Assembly: GCA_934503275.1 (NCBI GenBank) | Contig: CAKSVD010000001.1 | Location: 1 to 64,000, forward strand | Direction: 5' to 3' | Source: an uncultured Faecalibacterium sp. | GTDB taxonomy: Bacteria > Bacillota > Clostridia > Oscillospirales > Ruminococcaceae | Length of the DNA: 64,000 nt | Shown here: positions 49,493-57,396 of the stretch, piece by piece | Numbering within the stretch: the stretch's first letter is position 1 | Layout of the letters: each line of letters opens with the position of its first letter | Position numbers and translations under genes: made by a program | Notes under the pieces: generated by a model | What the model saw: only the letters and a program-made list of their open reading frames with translations | Database searches by the model: none | What the model was told of the DNA's origin: nothing

Positions 49493-51253
49493 GTGAAACA
49501 ACTTATTTCCCGTCGCAGCTTTTTAAAGGCTGCTGGTGTGACCGCTGCCGCTGCATCCATGGCCATCGGTGCGCCTGCCGCATCGGCCTGCTGGGTTGGT
49601 GACAAGTCTGACGTCACCATCCTGTACACCAACGATGTCCATACCTACATCGACAAGCAGAGCCCCAAGCTGACCTACGCCGCCATTGCCGACCTGAAGC
49701 AGAGTTATCAGAACGCCGGCAAGGACGTGCTGCTGGTGGACGCAGGCGACCATGTGCAGGGCACTGCCTACGGCTCCATGGACGAGGGTGCATCCATCAT
49801 CAAGCTGATGAACGCTGCCGGTTACGATGTCGCCACCCCCGGCAACCACGAGTTCGACTACGGCATGGACCGTGCCAAGGCCATCATGAAGGAAGCAGAC
49901 TTCCCGTACCTGTCCTGCAACTGGGTAGACCTGCGCACTACGCTGCGTGTGCTGCCCTCCGTCAAGGTGTTCGTGCGCGGCGGCAGACGCATTGCCTTTG
50001 TGGGCGTGACCACCCCCGAGACCTTTACCAAGTCCACCCCGGCCTACTTTATGGATAAGGCACAGCGCAAGTACATCTACGATATTCAGGGCGGCGAGGA
50101 CGGCAAAAAGCTCTACGATGCCGTGCAGAAGGCCATTGATAAGGCAAAGCTTCTGGCAGACGTGGTCATCGGTCTGGGCCATCTGGGCGTAGACCCCTCT
50201 TCCTCTCCGTGGACCAGTGAGGAGGTCATTGCCCACACCAGCGGCTTTGACGCCTTTATCGACGGCCACTCCCATACCGTAATGGAGAATAAGCAGGTGC
50301 AGGATGCCTCCGGCAAAGCTGTCACCCTGACCCAGACCGGCTCTTACTTTGCCAACGTTGGCGAGATGACCATCGCTGCGGACGGCACCATTACCACAAA
50401 ACTCATCCCCACCCACGAGGGCATGGATGCAGGCATTGCTGCCATGCAGACCAGCTGGGTGAATACCGTGGACGATATGCTGGGCGAGAAGATCGCTGTG
50501 GGCGATAGCGATTTCTACGTCACTGATCCCGCCACCGGCAAGCGCCGCATCCGCTCTGCCGAGACCAACCTCGGCGACTTTGTGGCCGACGGCATCTACA
50601 CCTACTTCAACGAGGTAGAAAAGCTGCACTGTGATCTGGCCATCATGAACGGCGGCGGCATCCGCGCCGATGTGCCTGCAGGCGACTGGACCTTCAAGAC
50701 CTGCAAGCAGGTCAGCCCCTTTGGCAACGTGGCCTGCCTGATGTCGGTCACCGGCAAGCAGATCCAGGACGCATTGGAGTTTGCAGCCCGCTTTGCAGGC
50801 GAGGGCGGCAAGGAGAATGGCGGCTTCCTGCAGGTGGCCGGTGCTACCTACGAGATCCACACCAATATCCCTAACACCGTGCAGACCGACGAAAAGAACG
50901 TCTGGATCGGCAGCGCCACCGGCACCCCGCGCGTGCAGAACGTGAAGATCTACGATAAGGCTTCTGGCAGCTATCTGCCGCTGGATCCGGGCGCTACCTA
51001 CGCACTGGCCGGCATGAACTACACCCTGCGTAATCTGGGCGATGGCTTTGCCATGTTTGACGGCGCAGAACTGATCAAGGACTATGTGTCCGAGGATTAT
51101 CTGGTCATGTCTACCTACGCTATGATTTTTGATGGCGCAGATGCTGCGGGTCTGCCGCACCTGTCCAGCGCCAACAGCCCGCTGGCTGCTTACCCCGGCT
51201 ACCTGCTCAACTACGAGCAGCCCTACGGCGCAGGCCGCATCACCATTCTGTAA
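49493..51253 (+). CDS. exported bifunctional 5'-nucleotidase/2',3'-cyclic phosphodiesterase (UshA-like)
   Basis: 586 aa from GTG 49493 with an AAAGGAGGT RBS. The signal begins ISRRSFLKAAGVTAAAASMA, a twin-arginine motif (R7-R8-S-F-L-K) ending near APAASA. The metallophosphoesterase domain has YTNDVHTY, VDAGDHVQG, TPGNHEFDYG, GLGHLG and DGHSHTV; the C-terminal 5'-nucleotidase domain has AIMNGGGIRADVPAGD and FGNVACLMSVTGKQI. It would hydrolyse nucleotides outside the cell for purine and phosphate salvage. No C-terminal sorting signal. No Tat translocase gene is in the window. Confidence 0.92.
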   Translation: MKQLISRRSFLKAAGVTAAAASMAIGAPAASACWVGDKSDVTILYTNDVHTYIDKQSPKLTYAAIADLKQSYQNAGKDVLLVDAGDHVQGTAYGSMDEGASIIKLMNAAGYDVATPGNHEFDYGMDRAKAIMKEADFPYLSCNWVDLRTTLRVLPSVKVFVRGGRRIAFVGVTTPETFTKSTPAYFMDKAQRKYIYDIQGGEDGKKLYDAVQKAIDKAKLLADVVIGLGHLGVDPSSSPWTSEEVIAHTSGFDAFIDGHSHTVMENKQVQDASGKAVTLTQTGSYFANVGEMTIAADGTITTKLIPTHEGMDAGIAAMQTSWVNTVDDMLGEKIAVGDSDFYVTDPATGKRRIRSAETNLGDFVADGIYTYFNEVEKLHCDLAIMNGGGIRADVPAGDWTFKTCKQVSPFGNVACLMSVTGKQIQDALEFAARFAGEGGKENGGFLQVAGATYEIHTNIPNTVQTDEKNVWIGSATGTPRVQNVKIYDKASGSYLPLDPGATYALAGMNYTLRNLGDGFAMFDGAELIKDYVSEDYLVMSTYAMIFDGADAAGLPHLSSANSPLAAYPGYLLNYEQPYGAGRITIL

Positions 51254-51293
51254 AGAAAACCTTATTAAGGCAAAAATCACCGGTATAGTACAA

Positions 51294-51325
51294 AATCGGG
51301 TAGTCTGCGGGCTACCCGATTTTTT
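51294..51325 (+). terminator. terminator of the 5'-nucleotidase gene
   Basis: AATCGGGTAG pairs with CTACCCGATT around TCTGCGGG, followed by a T-run. Confidence 0.88.
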
Positions 51326-51361
51326 GTGAAGTGCGGAGAATTGCGAATGCCGCTCCCGGTC

Positions 51362-51480
51362 GCGACCCCTCCTGTGAAAATAGCGTTTGGAGCACTCCGC
51401 AGAGTGCGACAAACGCGAAATATTTAAATAATTTTCCGCTGAAAATGCCCAGAGCAAAGCGGAGGGCATTCTGAATCGTT
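51362..51480 (+). repeat. dispersed repeat, family A, full copy
   Basis: CGACCCCTCCTGTGAAAAT, then a hairpin (GCGTTTGgaGCACTC-CGCA-GAGTGCgaCAAACGC), then CGAAATATTTAAATAATTTTC, CGCTGAAAATGCCC, AGAGCAAAGCGGAGGGCATTC and AATCGTTGC. The second half can form a smaller GCCC/GGGC hairpin. Arms match the inverted copy at 39171-39289; the hairpin is different in bases but conserved in shape. Confidence 0.75.
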
Positions 51481-51506
51481 GCGCCGCGCGGAATCCTACA
51501 AACAGA

Positions 51507-51537
51507 AAAGCCACCTGAGTTTCCTCAGATGGCTTTG
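51507..51537 (-). terminator. terminator of tRNA-Gln
   Basis: On the minus strand AAAGCCATCTGAGG pairs with CCTGAGTTTCC-shifted ACTCAGGTGGCTTTT; T-run at the end. Confidence 0.75.
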
Positions 51538-51540
51538 TTC

Positions 51541-51614
51541 TGGTTGGGGATGAGAGAATCGAACTCCCACAAGTAGAGTCAGAGTCTACCGCACTACCAC
51601 TATGCAAATCCCCA
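51541..51614 (-). tRNA. tRNA-Gln(CUG), CCA encoded
   Basis: On the minus strand acceptor TGGGGAT pairs with ATCCCCA, then A-CCA. The anticodon arm GTAGA-CTCTGAC-TCTAC gives anticodon CTG. T-arm GGGAGTTCGATTCTCTC. Intact. Confidence 0.95.
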
Positions 51615-51657
51615 ATATTCTGTTGTGTTTTGCGGGGTGAGCCGCTCAACGTGTGCT

Positions 51658-51686
51658 ATTATACGGGAAAAGCCCGGAGTTGTCAA
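51658..51686 (-). promoter_or_regulatory. promoter of tRNA-Gln
   Basis: Minus strand: consensus TTGACA (51686-51681), 17-nt spacer, consensus TATAAT (51663-51658). Confidence 0.92.
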
Positions 51687-51842
51687 GCACATTTTTGAAA
51701 AAAGTTGTACTTTTTTGGAAAATGCCGCAGCAGCGCCGAATCATTTGCACCGGAGCGCTGCCACGCTTCGGCAGGTTCTGCGCACCGCACCGCCTATACT
51801 GGAAGGTACAAAACCTTGCAATGTACCAGAAGGAGGATGCCT

Positions 51843-52130
51843 ATGCCGGAACGAACCACACAGAATGCCCAGACCCTGCTTTCGCCCCGCGTCCCGCGGG
51901 ATACCGAGCACGAGCGCTACCACCCGGAACTGGAGGAGGAGTTGAAGGAATGCCTGTTCTGTTTGAAGCGCAACGAGATGATGTTTGACATGGAGGTGGA
52001 TACGGACCTTATCGAGCAGCGCATCTACGAGCGGCAGGCGCTGCTGTGCCGCTACCGGTACTTACTGGCGCGCGCCCGGGAGCTGGGGCTGCATACGGTG
52101 CTTACCCGCTACCAGCCCATGGGCAGGTGA
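51843..52130 (+). CDS. DUF2508 (YaaL-like) small protein
   Basis: 95 aa from ATG 51843, which has AGAAGGAGG at 7 bp; upstream in-frame codons are discarded. The body reads ELEEELKECLFCLKRNEMMFDMEVDTDLIEQRIYERQALLCRYRYLLARARELG, the helical DUF2508 pattern with a conserved D-x-D-L-I-E-x-x-I-Y and R-Y-x-Y-L-L-x-x-A-R. In other Firmicutes the family lies near recR or dnaX; here it precedes the SCIFF locus. Function unknown, cytosolic. Confidence 0.75.
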   Translation: MPERTTQNAQTLLSPRVPRDTEHERYHPELEEELKECLFCLKRNEMMFDMEVDTDLIEQRIYERQALLCRYRYLLARARELGLHTVLTRYQPMGR

Positions 52131-52150
52131 AAACGGTCAACGAAAAAATC

Positions 52151-52179
52151 TTGACAAAAGCCGCGCTGCGTGATATCCT
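52151..52179 (+). promoter_or_regulatory. promoter of the SCIFF peptide gene
   Basis: Consensus TTGACA (52151-52156), 17-nt spacer, TATCCT (52174-52179). The leader begins with a hairpin, GCG-TA-CCGGG (52194-52203) against CCCGG-CGC (52211-52218). Confidence 0.85.
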
Positions 52180-52251
52180 ATTACAAGATAAAAGCGTACC
52201 GGGATTTATACCCGGCGCGATAAATTTTTGAGAGTTAGAGAGGTTTCTATC

Positions 52252-52398
52252 ATGGAGCGTATTAAGACTATTGCTACTCGTGACCTGACCAAGAGCGTTA
52301 AGACCGGTGGCTGCGGCGAGTGCCAGACTTCCTGCCAGTCCGCCTGCAAGACCTCCTGCGGCGTGGCTAACCAGCAGTGCGAGAACAGCAACAAGTAA
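52252..52398 (+). CDS. scfA: SCIFF ranthipeptide precursor (six cysteines in forty-five)
   Basis: 48 aa with an AGAGAGG RBS 8 bp before the ATG. Six cysteines at 21, 24, 28, 32, 36 and 43, in CGECQTSCQSACKTSCGV..C, the near-invariant SCIFF core of clostridia; the leader (MERIKTIATRDLTKSVKTGG) is basic and short. Family knowledge: the radical SAM maturase encoded next forms Cys-to-Thr (or similar) thioether links. Proposed roles are in signalling or quorum-type regulation and remain unsettled. A terminator separates it from the maturase, favouring excess peptide mRNA. Confidence 0.96.
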   Translation: MERIKTIATRDLTKSVKTGGCGECQTSCQSACKTSCGVANQQCENSNK

Positions 52399-52412
52399 TT
52401 TTTGCAAACCCT

Positions 52413-52441
52413 ATGCCGCCTTTGCCGGGCGGCATTTTTTT
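52413..52441 (+). terminator. terminator between SCIFF and its maturase
   Basis: ATGCCGCC pairs with GGCGGCAT around TTTGCCG, followed by seven T. Partial readthrough would set the ratio of precursor to enzyme mRNA. Confidence 0.85.
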
Positions 52442-52465
52442 GTGTAATCTGGAATGGAGTGTAAA

Positions 52466-53917
52466 ATGGTACATCAGTATCAATTAAACGGTTATAACAT
52501 CGTGCTGGACACCTGCAGCGGCTCGGTTCATGTTGTGGACGAAGTGGCCTACGATGTCATCGCCATGTACCCGGAGCATACCGCAGACGAGATCGTTGCC
52601 GCTATGCTGGCAAAGTACGGCAGCCGCCCGGACGTGACCGAGGAGGACCTGCGCCAGTGCATCGACGACGTGACCAGCCTGAAGGAAAACGGCAAGCTGT
52701 GGAGCCCGGATGTCTATAAGGATATGGCCTTCGACTTCAAGAACCGCAACACCGTGGTAAAGGCGCTGTGCCTGCACGTTGCTCACAGCTGCAACCTGAG
52801 CTGCTCTTACTGCTTTGCCTCGCAGGGGCGCTACCACGGCGACCGCGCCCTGATGAGTTTTGAGGTGGGCAAGCGCGCCATGGACTTCCTCATCGAGAAC
52901 AGCGGCACCCGCCGCAATCTGGAAGTGGACTTCTTTGGCGGCGAGCCGCTGATGAACTTTGATATGGTCAAAAAGCTGGTGGCCTACTGCCGCGAGCAGG
53001 AAAAGATCCATAACAAGAACTTCCGCTTTACCATGACCACCAACGGTGTGCTGATCGATGATGATGTTATCGACTTCTGCAATAAGGAGTGCCACAACGT
53101 GGTGCTGAGTCTGGATGGCCGCAAGGAGGTCAACGACCGCTTCCGCGTGGACTGCGCAGGCAACGGCAGCTACGACCGTATCGTGCCCAAGTTCCAGGAG
53201 TTCGTGAAAAAGCGCGGCGATAAAAACTACTATATGCGCGGCACCTATACCCACTTTAACACCGACTTTACCAACGATATCTTCCACATGGCAGACCTCG
53301 GCTTTACTGAGTTGAGCATGGAGCCGGTGGTCTGCGACCCCAGCGACCCCAGCGCCCTGACCGAGGCAGACCTGCCCATCCTGAAGGAGCAGTACGAGAT
53401 CCTTGCCAAGGAGATGATCAAGCGCGACCGCGAGGGCAGAGGCTTTACCTTCTACCACTACATGATCGATCTGACCGGCGGCCCCTGCATCTATAAGCGT
53501 ATCTCCGGCTGCGGCTCCGGCACCGAGTACATGGCCGTTACCCCTTGGGGCGATCTGTACCCCTGCCACCAGTTCGTGGGCGACCCCAAGTACCTGCTGG
53601 GCGATATCTGGAAGGGCGTTACCAACACTGCTGTGCGGGATGAGTTCAAGCACTGCAACGCCTACGCTCGCAAGGAGTGTCAGGACTGCTGGGCAAAGCT
53701 GTATTGCTCCGGCGGCTGTGCTGCCAACTCCTACCATGCCACCGGCAGCATTACCGGCGTGTATGAGTACGGCTGCGAACTGTTCAAAAAGCGCATGGAG
53801 TGCGCCATCATGATCAAGGTGGCAGAGAATCAGGAACTGGCTGCTAAGGGCATCGAGGTGCCCATTGAGTTGGGCTCCACCTGCAACGCCTGCGCCGACG
53901 GCGAAGCCTGCGAATGA
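52466..53917 (+). CDS. scfB: SCIFF maturase, radical SAM/SPASM thioether synthase
   Basis: 483 aa from ATG 52466 (GGAG 6 bp upstream), giving the family start MVHQYQLNGYNIVLD. Residues ~1-95 form the peptide-recognition (RRE-like) domain. The radical SAM cluster is C109-NLS-C113-SY-C116. GGEPLMNFD and SLDGRKEVNDRFR follow. The SPASM/twitch domain at the C-terminus has SGCGSGTEYMAV, LYPCHQFVGD, CQDCWAKLYCSGGC, and a last TCNACADGEAC for auxiliary 4Fe-4S clusters. It crosslinks SCIFF cysteines in the cytosol. Its stop overlaps the next gene. Confidence 0.96.
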   Translation: MVHQYQLNGYNIVLDTCSGSVHVVDEVAYDVIAMYPEHTADEIVAAMLAKYGSRPDVTEEDLRQCIDDVTSLKENGKLWSPDVYKDMAFDFKNRNTVVKALCLHVAHSCNLSCSYCFASQGRYHGDRALMSFEVGKRAMDFLIENSGTRRNLEVDFFGGEPLMNFDMVKKLVAYCREQEKIHNKNFRFTMTTNGVLIDDDVIDFCNKECHNVVLSLDGRKEVNDRFRVDCAGNGSYDRIVPKFQEFVKKRGDKNYYMRGTYTHFNTDFTNDIFHMADLGFTELSMEPVVCDPSDPSALTEADLPILKEQYEILAKEMIKRDREGRGFTFYHYMIDLTGGPCIYKRISGCGSGTEYMAVTPWGDLYPCHQFVGDPKYLLGDIWKGVTNTAVRDEFKHCNAYARKECQDCWAKLYCSGGCAANSYHATGSITGVYEYGCELFKKRMECAIMIKVAENQELAAKGIEVPIELGSTCNACADGEACE

Positions 53918-55332
53918 ACATGACCACCCCCATCGTGGATTTTGTGCGCAGCTATGCACAGTCCGGCACCGCCCGGCTGCATATGCCCGGCCACAAGGGG
54001 CAGAGCCTTTTAGGCTTTGAGCCGCTGGATATCACCGAGATCTGCGGCGCAGACGAGCTTTACGCGCCGGATGGCATTATTGCCGAAAGCGAAGCCAACG
54101 CCACCCGGCTGTTCGGCACGGCGCACAGCTATTATAGCACCGAGGGCTCGTCCCAGTGCATCCGCGTCATGCTGTTTCTGGCGCTGCAGGGTGCACCGCA
54201 AAGCGGCAAGCGCCCGGTGCTGCTGGCTGCCCGCAACGCCCACAAGGCGCTGCTATATGCGGCGGCGCTGCTGGATTTTGACATCCGCTGGCTCTGGCCG
54301 TCTGCGCAGGCAGAGGGCGCACTGTGCAGCTGCCCTGTCACAGCCGAAGTGCTGACCGGGGCTTTACACGCGCTGGCGCAGCAGGGGAACACCCCCTTTG
54401 GTGTGTACGTCACCAGCCCGGATTATCTGGGCGGGGTGCAGGACATTCCGGCGCTGGCGGCGGTCTGCCGGGCGCAGGGTGTGCCGCTGCTGGTGGATAA
54501 TGCCCACGGCGCCTACCTGCGCTTTCTGCCGCAGAACTGCCACCCCATCGCGCAGGGCGCGGCCATGTGCTGCGACTCTGCCCACAAGACCCTGCCGGTG
54601 GTCACCGGCGGCGCGTATCTGCATCTGGCGCACGATGCCCCCGTGCAGGACGAAGCGGCCGTGCGGGGCGCGCTGGCACTGTTCGGCTCTACCAGCCCCT
54701 CTTACCTCATTTTGCAATCGCTGGACGCCTGCAATGCGGTGCTGGCAGGGGACTACCCCCGGCGGCTGGCACAGTGCTGCGCCGCGCTGGAAGGGGTGCG
54801 CCGCAGCCTGAACGAGACCGCAGCGGCACGGCAGTGCCCGGTGCCGCTGGCAGTTGCCGGTGCACAGCAGGAGCCGATGAAGCTTACGCTGGACGCCGCC
54901 GCCCTTGGCTGCACCGGCACGGCGCTGGCAGATGCTTTGCGCCGCGCACAGCTGGAGTGCGAGTATGCCGACCCCCGCTATGTGGTGCTGATGTTCACCC
55001 CGGAAAACCCGCCGCAGGACTTTGAACGCCTGCAAACGGCGCTGGAGCAGCTTCTGGCTGCTGTGCCCGCAGGGCTGCCCCGTCCTGAGAGCCGGGCAGA
55101 GGAGTTTGCCGCCTTGCAGCAGCAGGCGGTGCAGCGGTGTACCATCCGGCAGGCGGTGCTGGGCGCACAGGTGCGCATCCCGGTGCACAAGGCACTGGGA
55201 CGGGTGTGTGCTATGCCTACGGTATCCTGCCCGCCCGCCATCCCTGTGGCGGTCAGCGGCGAGGAGATCACCCCGGCAGCGATCGCCCTGATGCAGCGCT
55301 ACGGCATCGAGGAACTCTCGGTGCTGCGCTGA
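53914..55332 (+). CDS. Orn/Lys/Arg decarboxylase-family PLP enzyme
   Basis: 472 aa, ATG overlapping the maturase stop (ATGA), so co-translated. Fold type I motifs: RLHMPGHKGQ, DITEICGADELYAPDGII, SYYSTEGSSQCI (the STEG/S-x-G-S cofactor loop), LVDNAHGAYLRF, and the Schiff-base lysine in DSAHKTLPVVTGGAYL. The C-terminal ~130 residues correspond to the Orn/Lys/Arg decarboxylase small domain. Such genes commonly sit here downstream of SCIFF maturase in Firmicutes. It probably decarboxylates a basic amino acid; lysine, arginine or ornithine cannot be chosen by eye. Confidence 0.88.
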   Translation: MNMTTPIVDFVRSYAQSGTARLHMPGHKGQSLLGFEPLDITEICGADELYAPDGIIAESEANATRLFGTAHSYYSTEGSSQCIRVMLFLALQGAPQSGKRPVLLAARNAHKALLYAAALLDFDIRWLWPSAQAEGALCSCPVTAEVLTGALHALAQQGNTPFGVYVTSPDYLGGVQDIPALAAVCRAQGVPLLVDNAHGAYLRFLPQNCHPIAQGAAMCCDSAHKTLPVVTGGAYLHLAHDAPVQDEAAVRGALALFGSTSPSYLILQSLDACNAVLAGDYPRRLAQCCAALEGVRRSLNETAAARQCPVPLAVAGAQQEPMKLTLDAAALGCTGTALADALRRAQLECEYADPRYVVLMFTPENPPQDFERLQTALEQLLAAVPAGLPRPESRAEEFAALQQQAVQRCTIRQAVLGAQVRIPVHKALGRVCAMPTVSCPPAIPVAVSGEEITPAAIALMQRYGIEELSVLR

Positions 55333-55339
55333 AAACCTT

Positions 55340-55577
55340 GGGCAATACCGCACAATTCCCGCCTTACGGCTTAAGCACCACTCCGGCGGATCTCCGCGCC
55401 AAGAGCCGCCGCAAGCGGCGGTTGCGCTCCGAAGCGCCTCGCTGCGGCTCGGTGTGCGGCACGGCATCTGCGTTGCCAAAATGCTCGATAATACACAAAG
55501 TATTATCTGTGCTTTTGGCTTAGCATCTGCCGCACCTCACTCGCCGTATCGGCACTTAGAATTATGCGGTATTGCCC
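55340..55577. mobile_element. MITE-like element with 19-bp terminal inverted repeats
   Basis: GGGCAATACCGCACAATTC at 55340-55358 and GAATTATGCGGTATTGCCC at 55559-55577 are inverted copies differing at one base. Dinucleotide TT flanks both ends, a possible target duplication. The 238-bp interior has no long frame but holds stem-loops such as GATAATAC-ACAAA-GTATTATC and CCGCCGCAAGCGGCGG. No transposase is present, so it would need one in trans. Confidence 0.7.
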
Positions 55578-55586
55578 TTATAAAAA

Positions 55587-55628
55587 CTTAAGCCCGGAGG
55601 GTCTGCGAATCCTCCGGGCTTTTTTGTA
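55587..55628. terminator. terminator after the decarboxylase gene
   Basis: AAGCCCGGAGG pairs with CCTCCGGGCTT around GTCTGCGAAT, followed by TTTTTT; the MITE-like element lies between it and the gene. Confidence 0.85.
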
Positions 55629-55656
55629 TGTCCGCTGCCAAAGGCCGCACCTTAGC

Positions 55657-55750
55657 AGAAAATAGCGCTGCAAAGACTGTTTTTCTGAATTGCAATGATA
55701 AAAAGATCTGCCGCTAAAGATGCCCAGAGCAAAGCGGAGGGCATTCAAAG
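55657..55750 (+). repeat. diverged copy of dispersed repeat family A
   Basis: The left part (GAAAATAGCG) and the right part (CCGCTAAAGATGCCCAGAGC, AAAGCGGAGGGCATTC) match the copy at 51362-51480, but the middle is replaced by GACTGTTTTTCTGAATTGCA and neighbours. The central hairpin is lost. It stands ahead of the spoIVA promoter. Confidence 0.55.
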
Positions 55751-55758
55751 CTGTCCCG

Positions 55759-55787
55759 GCATAATAAGCGCTCCCTTTTCATACGAT
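55759..55787 (+). promoter_or_regulatory. sigma-E-like promoter of spoIVA
   Basis: GCATAAT (55759-55765), 14-nt spacer, CATACGAT (55780-55787). This resembles the mother-cell sigma-E consensus (K-M-A-T-A-T-T, then CATACA-T) and not a sigma-A promoter. spoIVA belongs to the sigma-E regulon in Bacillus. Confidence 0.55.
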
Positions 55788-55849
55788 ACAACGAGCACAC
55801 CCACCCCTACGGGCGCGGTGCGCAGCGCAACAGGAAGGGGAGAAGGAAC

Positions 55850-57343
55850 TTGGAGAAACAGGAACAGAACAGCATCTGTCGCGAGATCGGCGCACGCACC
55901 GGCGGGGATATCTACATCGGTGTGGTGGGGCCGGTGCGCAGCGGCAAATCCACCTTTATCAAGCGGTTCATGGAGCAGCTGGTGCTGCCCGCCATGTCCG
56001 GCTCTGCCGCCGCCCGGGAGCGTGCCCGGGACGAGCTGCCGCAGTCGGCAGCGGGGCGCACCATCATGACTACCGAGCCGAAATTCATCCCGGAGACTGC
56101 CGTGCCCCTGCAGCTGGAGGGCGGCGGGGCGTGCCGGGTGCGGCTGATCGACTGCGTGGGCTACATGGTGGAGGGCGCCATGGGGCACGAGGAGGACGCA
56201 AAGCCCCGCATGGTCAAAAGCCCGTGGTTTGAGCAGGAGGTGCCCTTTGACCTTGCCGCAGAGACCGGCACCCGCAAGGTGATCTGTGAGCACTCCACCA
56301 TCGGGGTGGTGGTCACCACGGACGGCTCGATCAGCGATATCCCTCGGGCAGGCTACGCAGAGGCGGAAAGGCGGGTCATCACGGAACTGGAAGCACTGGG
56401 CAAGCCCTATATCATCCTGCTCAACAGCACCCACCCGGACGCGCCGGAGACCCGGCAGCTGGCTGAGGGGATGACGCGGGACTACCGCCGCACCGTGCTG
56501 CCGGTAAGCTGCGTGGACTTGGACGCCGCCATGCTGGGGGAGATCCTGCGGCGGGTGCTGTATGAGTTCCCGGTGCAGGAATTGGATTTTGCTCTGCCCC
56601 GCTGGGTGACCATGCTGGAGCCCGGGCACTGGTTGCAAACGCAGGTGTACGCAGCCGCCATGCAGCTGGCCGAGCGGGTATCCCGCATGAAGGATCTGCC
56701 TGCCGGAACAGACGCACCTGCGCTGGAATGCGAGGCGGTGCAGCGCTCGGCGGTGGCGGGGGCAGACCTTGCCGCCGGCAGTGTGCGGGTAAGCGTGGAG
56801 TTGAAGCCGGAAATTTTCTATCAGGTGCTTAGCGAGCAGACCGGGCTGGACATCGGGGACGAGGCGGGGCTGATGCCCTGTATCATGGAACTTGCCCGGG
56901 CAAAACGCGCCTACGAGAAGGTGCGCAGCGCCTTGGAGCAGGTGGAAGCCACCGGCTACGGCATCGTGATGCCCTCCATCGACGAGCTGCATCTGGAGCC
57001 GCCGGAGATCGTGCATCAGGACGGGCGCTGCGGCGTCCGGCTGCAAGCCTGTGCGCCCTCTATCCAGATGATGAAAGCCACCATCCACACCGAACTCAGC
57101 CCCATCGTGGGTACCGAAAAGCAGAGCGAGGACTTGGTGCAGAGTTTGCTGGCCAATTTTGCGGATGACCCGGTGCAGCTGTGGGAGTCCAACATTTTCG
57201 GTAAAAGCCTACACGAACTGGTGAACGACGGCTTGCAGAACAAGCTGCTCCACATCCCGCAGGAGGCCCGTACCCGCCTGCAGGAAACGCTGGAGCAGGT
57301 CATCAACGAGGGCTGCACCGGACTGATCTGTATCCTGATCTAA
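55850..57343 (+). CDS. spoIVA: stage IV sporulation protein A
   Basis: 497 aa from TTG 55850 (GGGGAGAAGG RBS). N-terminal GTPase-like/ATPase domain: IYIGVVGPVRSGKSTFIKRFME (Walker A), IMTTEPKFIPE, RLIDCVGYMVEGAMGHEE, HSTIGVVVTTDGS and IILLNSTHP. Middle and C-terminal regions end EVINEGCTGLICILI, as in full-length SpoIVA. It polymerises on the forespore membrane as the base of the spore coat by ATP hydrolysis. All motifs look intact, so the gene is not decayed. Own sigma-E-like promoter and strong terminator. Confidence 0.95.
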   Translation: MEKQEQNSICREIGARTGGDIYIGVVGPVRSGKSTFIKRFMEQLVLPAMSGSAAARERARDELPQSAAGRTIMTTEPKFIPETAVPLQLEGGGACRVRLIDCVGYMVEGAMGHEEDAKPRMVKSPWFEQEVPFDLAAETGTRKVICEHSTIGVVVTTDGSISDIPRAGYAEAERRVITELEALGKPYIILLNSTHPDAPETRQLAEGMTRDYRRTVLPVSCVDLDAAMLGEILRRVLYEFPVQELDFALPRWVTMLEPGHWLQTQVYAAAMQLAERVSRMKDLPAGTDAPALECEAVQRSAVAGADLAAGSVRVSVELKPEIFYQVLSEQTGLDIGDEAGLMPCIMELARAKRAYEKVRSALEQVEATGYGIVMPSIDELHLEPPEIVHQDGRCGVRLQACAPSIQMMKATIHTELSPIVGTEKQSEDLVQSLLANFADDPVQLWESNIFGKSLHELVNDGLQNKLLHIPQEARTRLQETLEQVINEGCTGLICILI

Positions 57344-57345
57344 AA

Positions 57346-57388
57346 AACACCCGCCCACCGTAAGTTTTGCTTACGGCGGGCGGGTGTT
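57346..57388. terminator. terminator of spoIVA and of the convergent DUF4364 gene
   Basis: AACACCCGCC..CCGTAAG pairs with CTTACGG..GGCGGGTGTT around TTTTG. Strong stem; weak T-run on the plus side. Confidence 0.75.
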
Positions 57389-57396
57389 GCTCTGCG

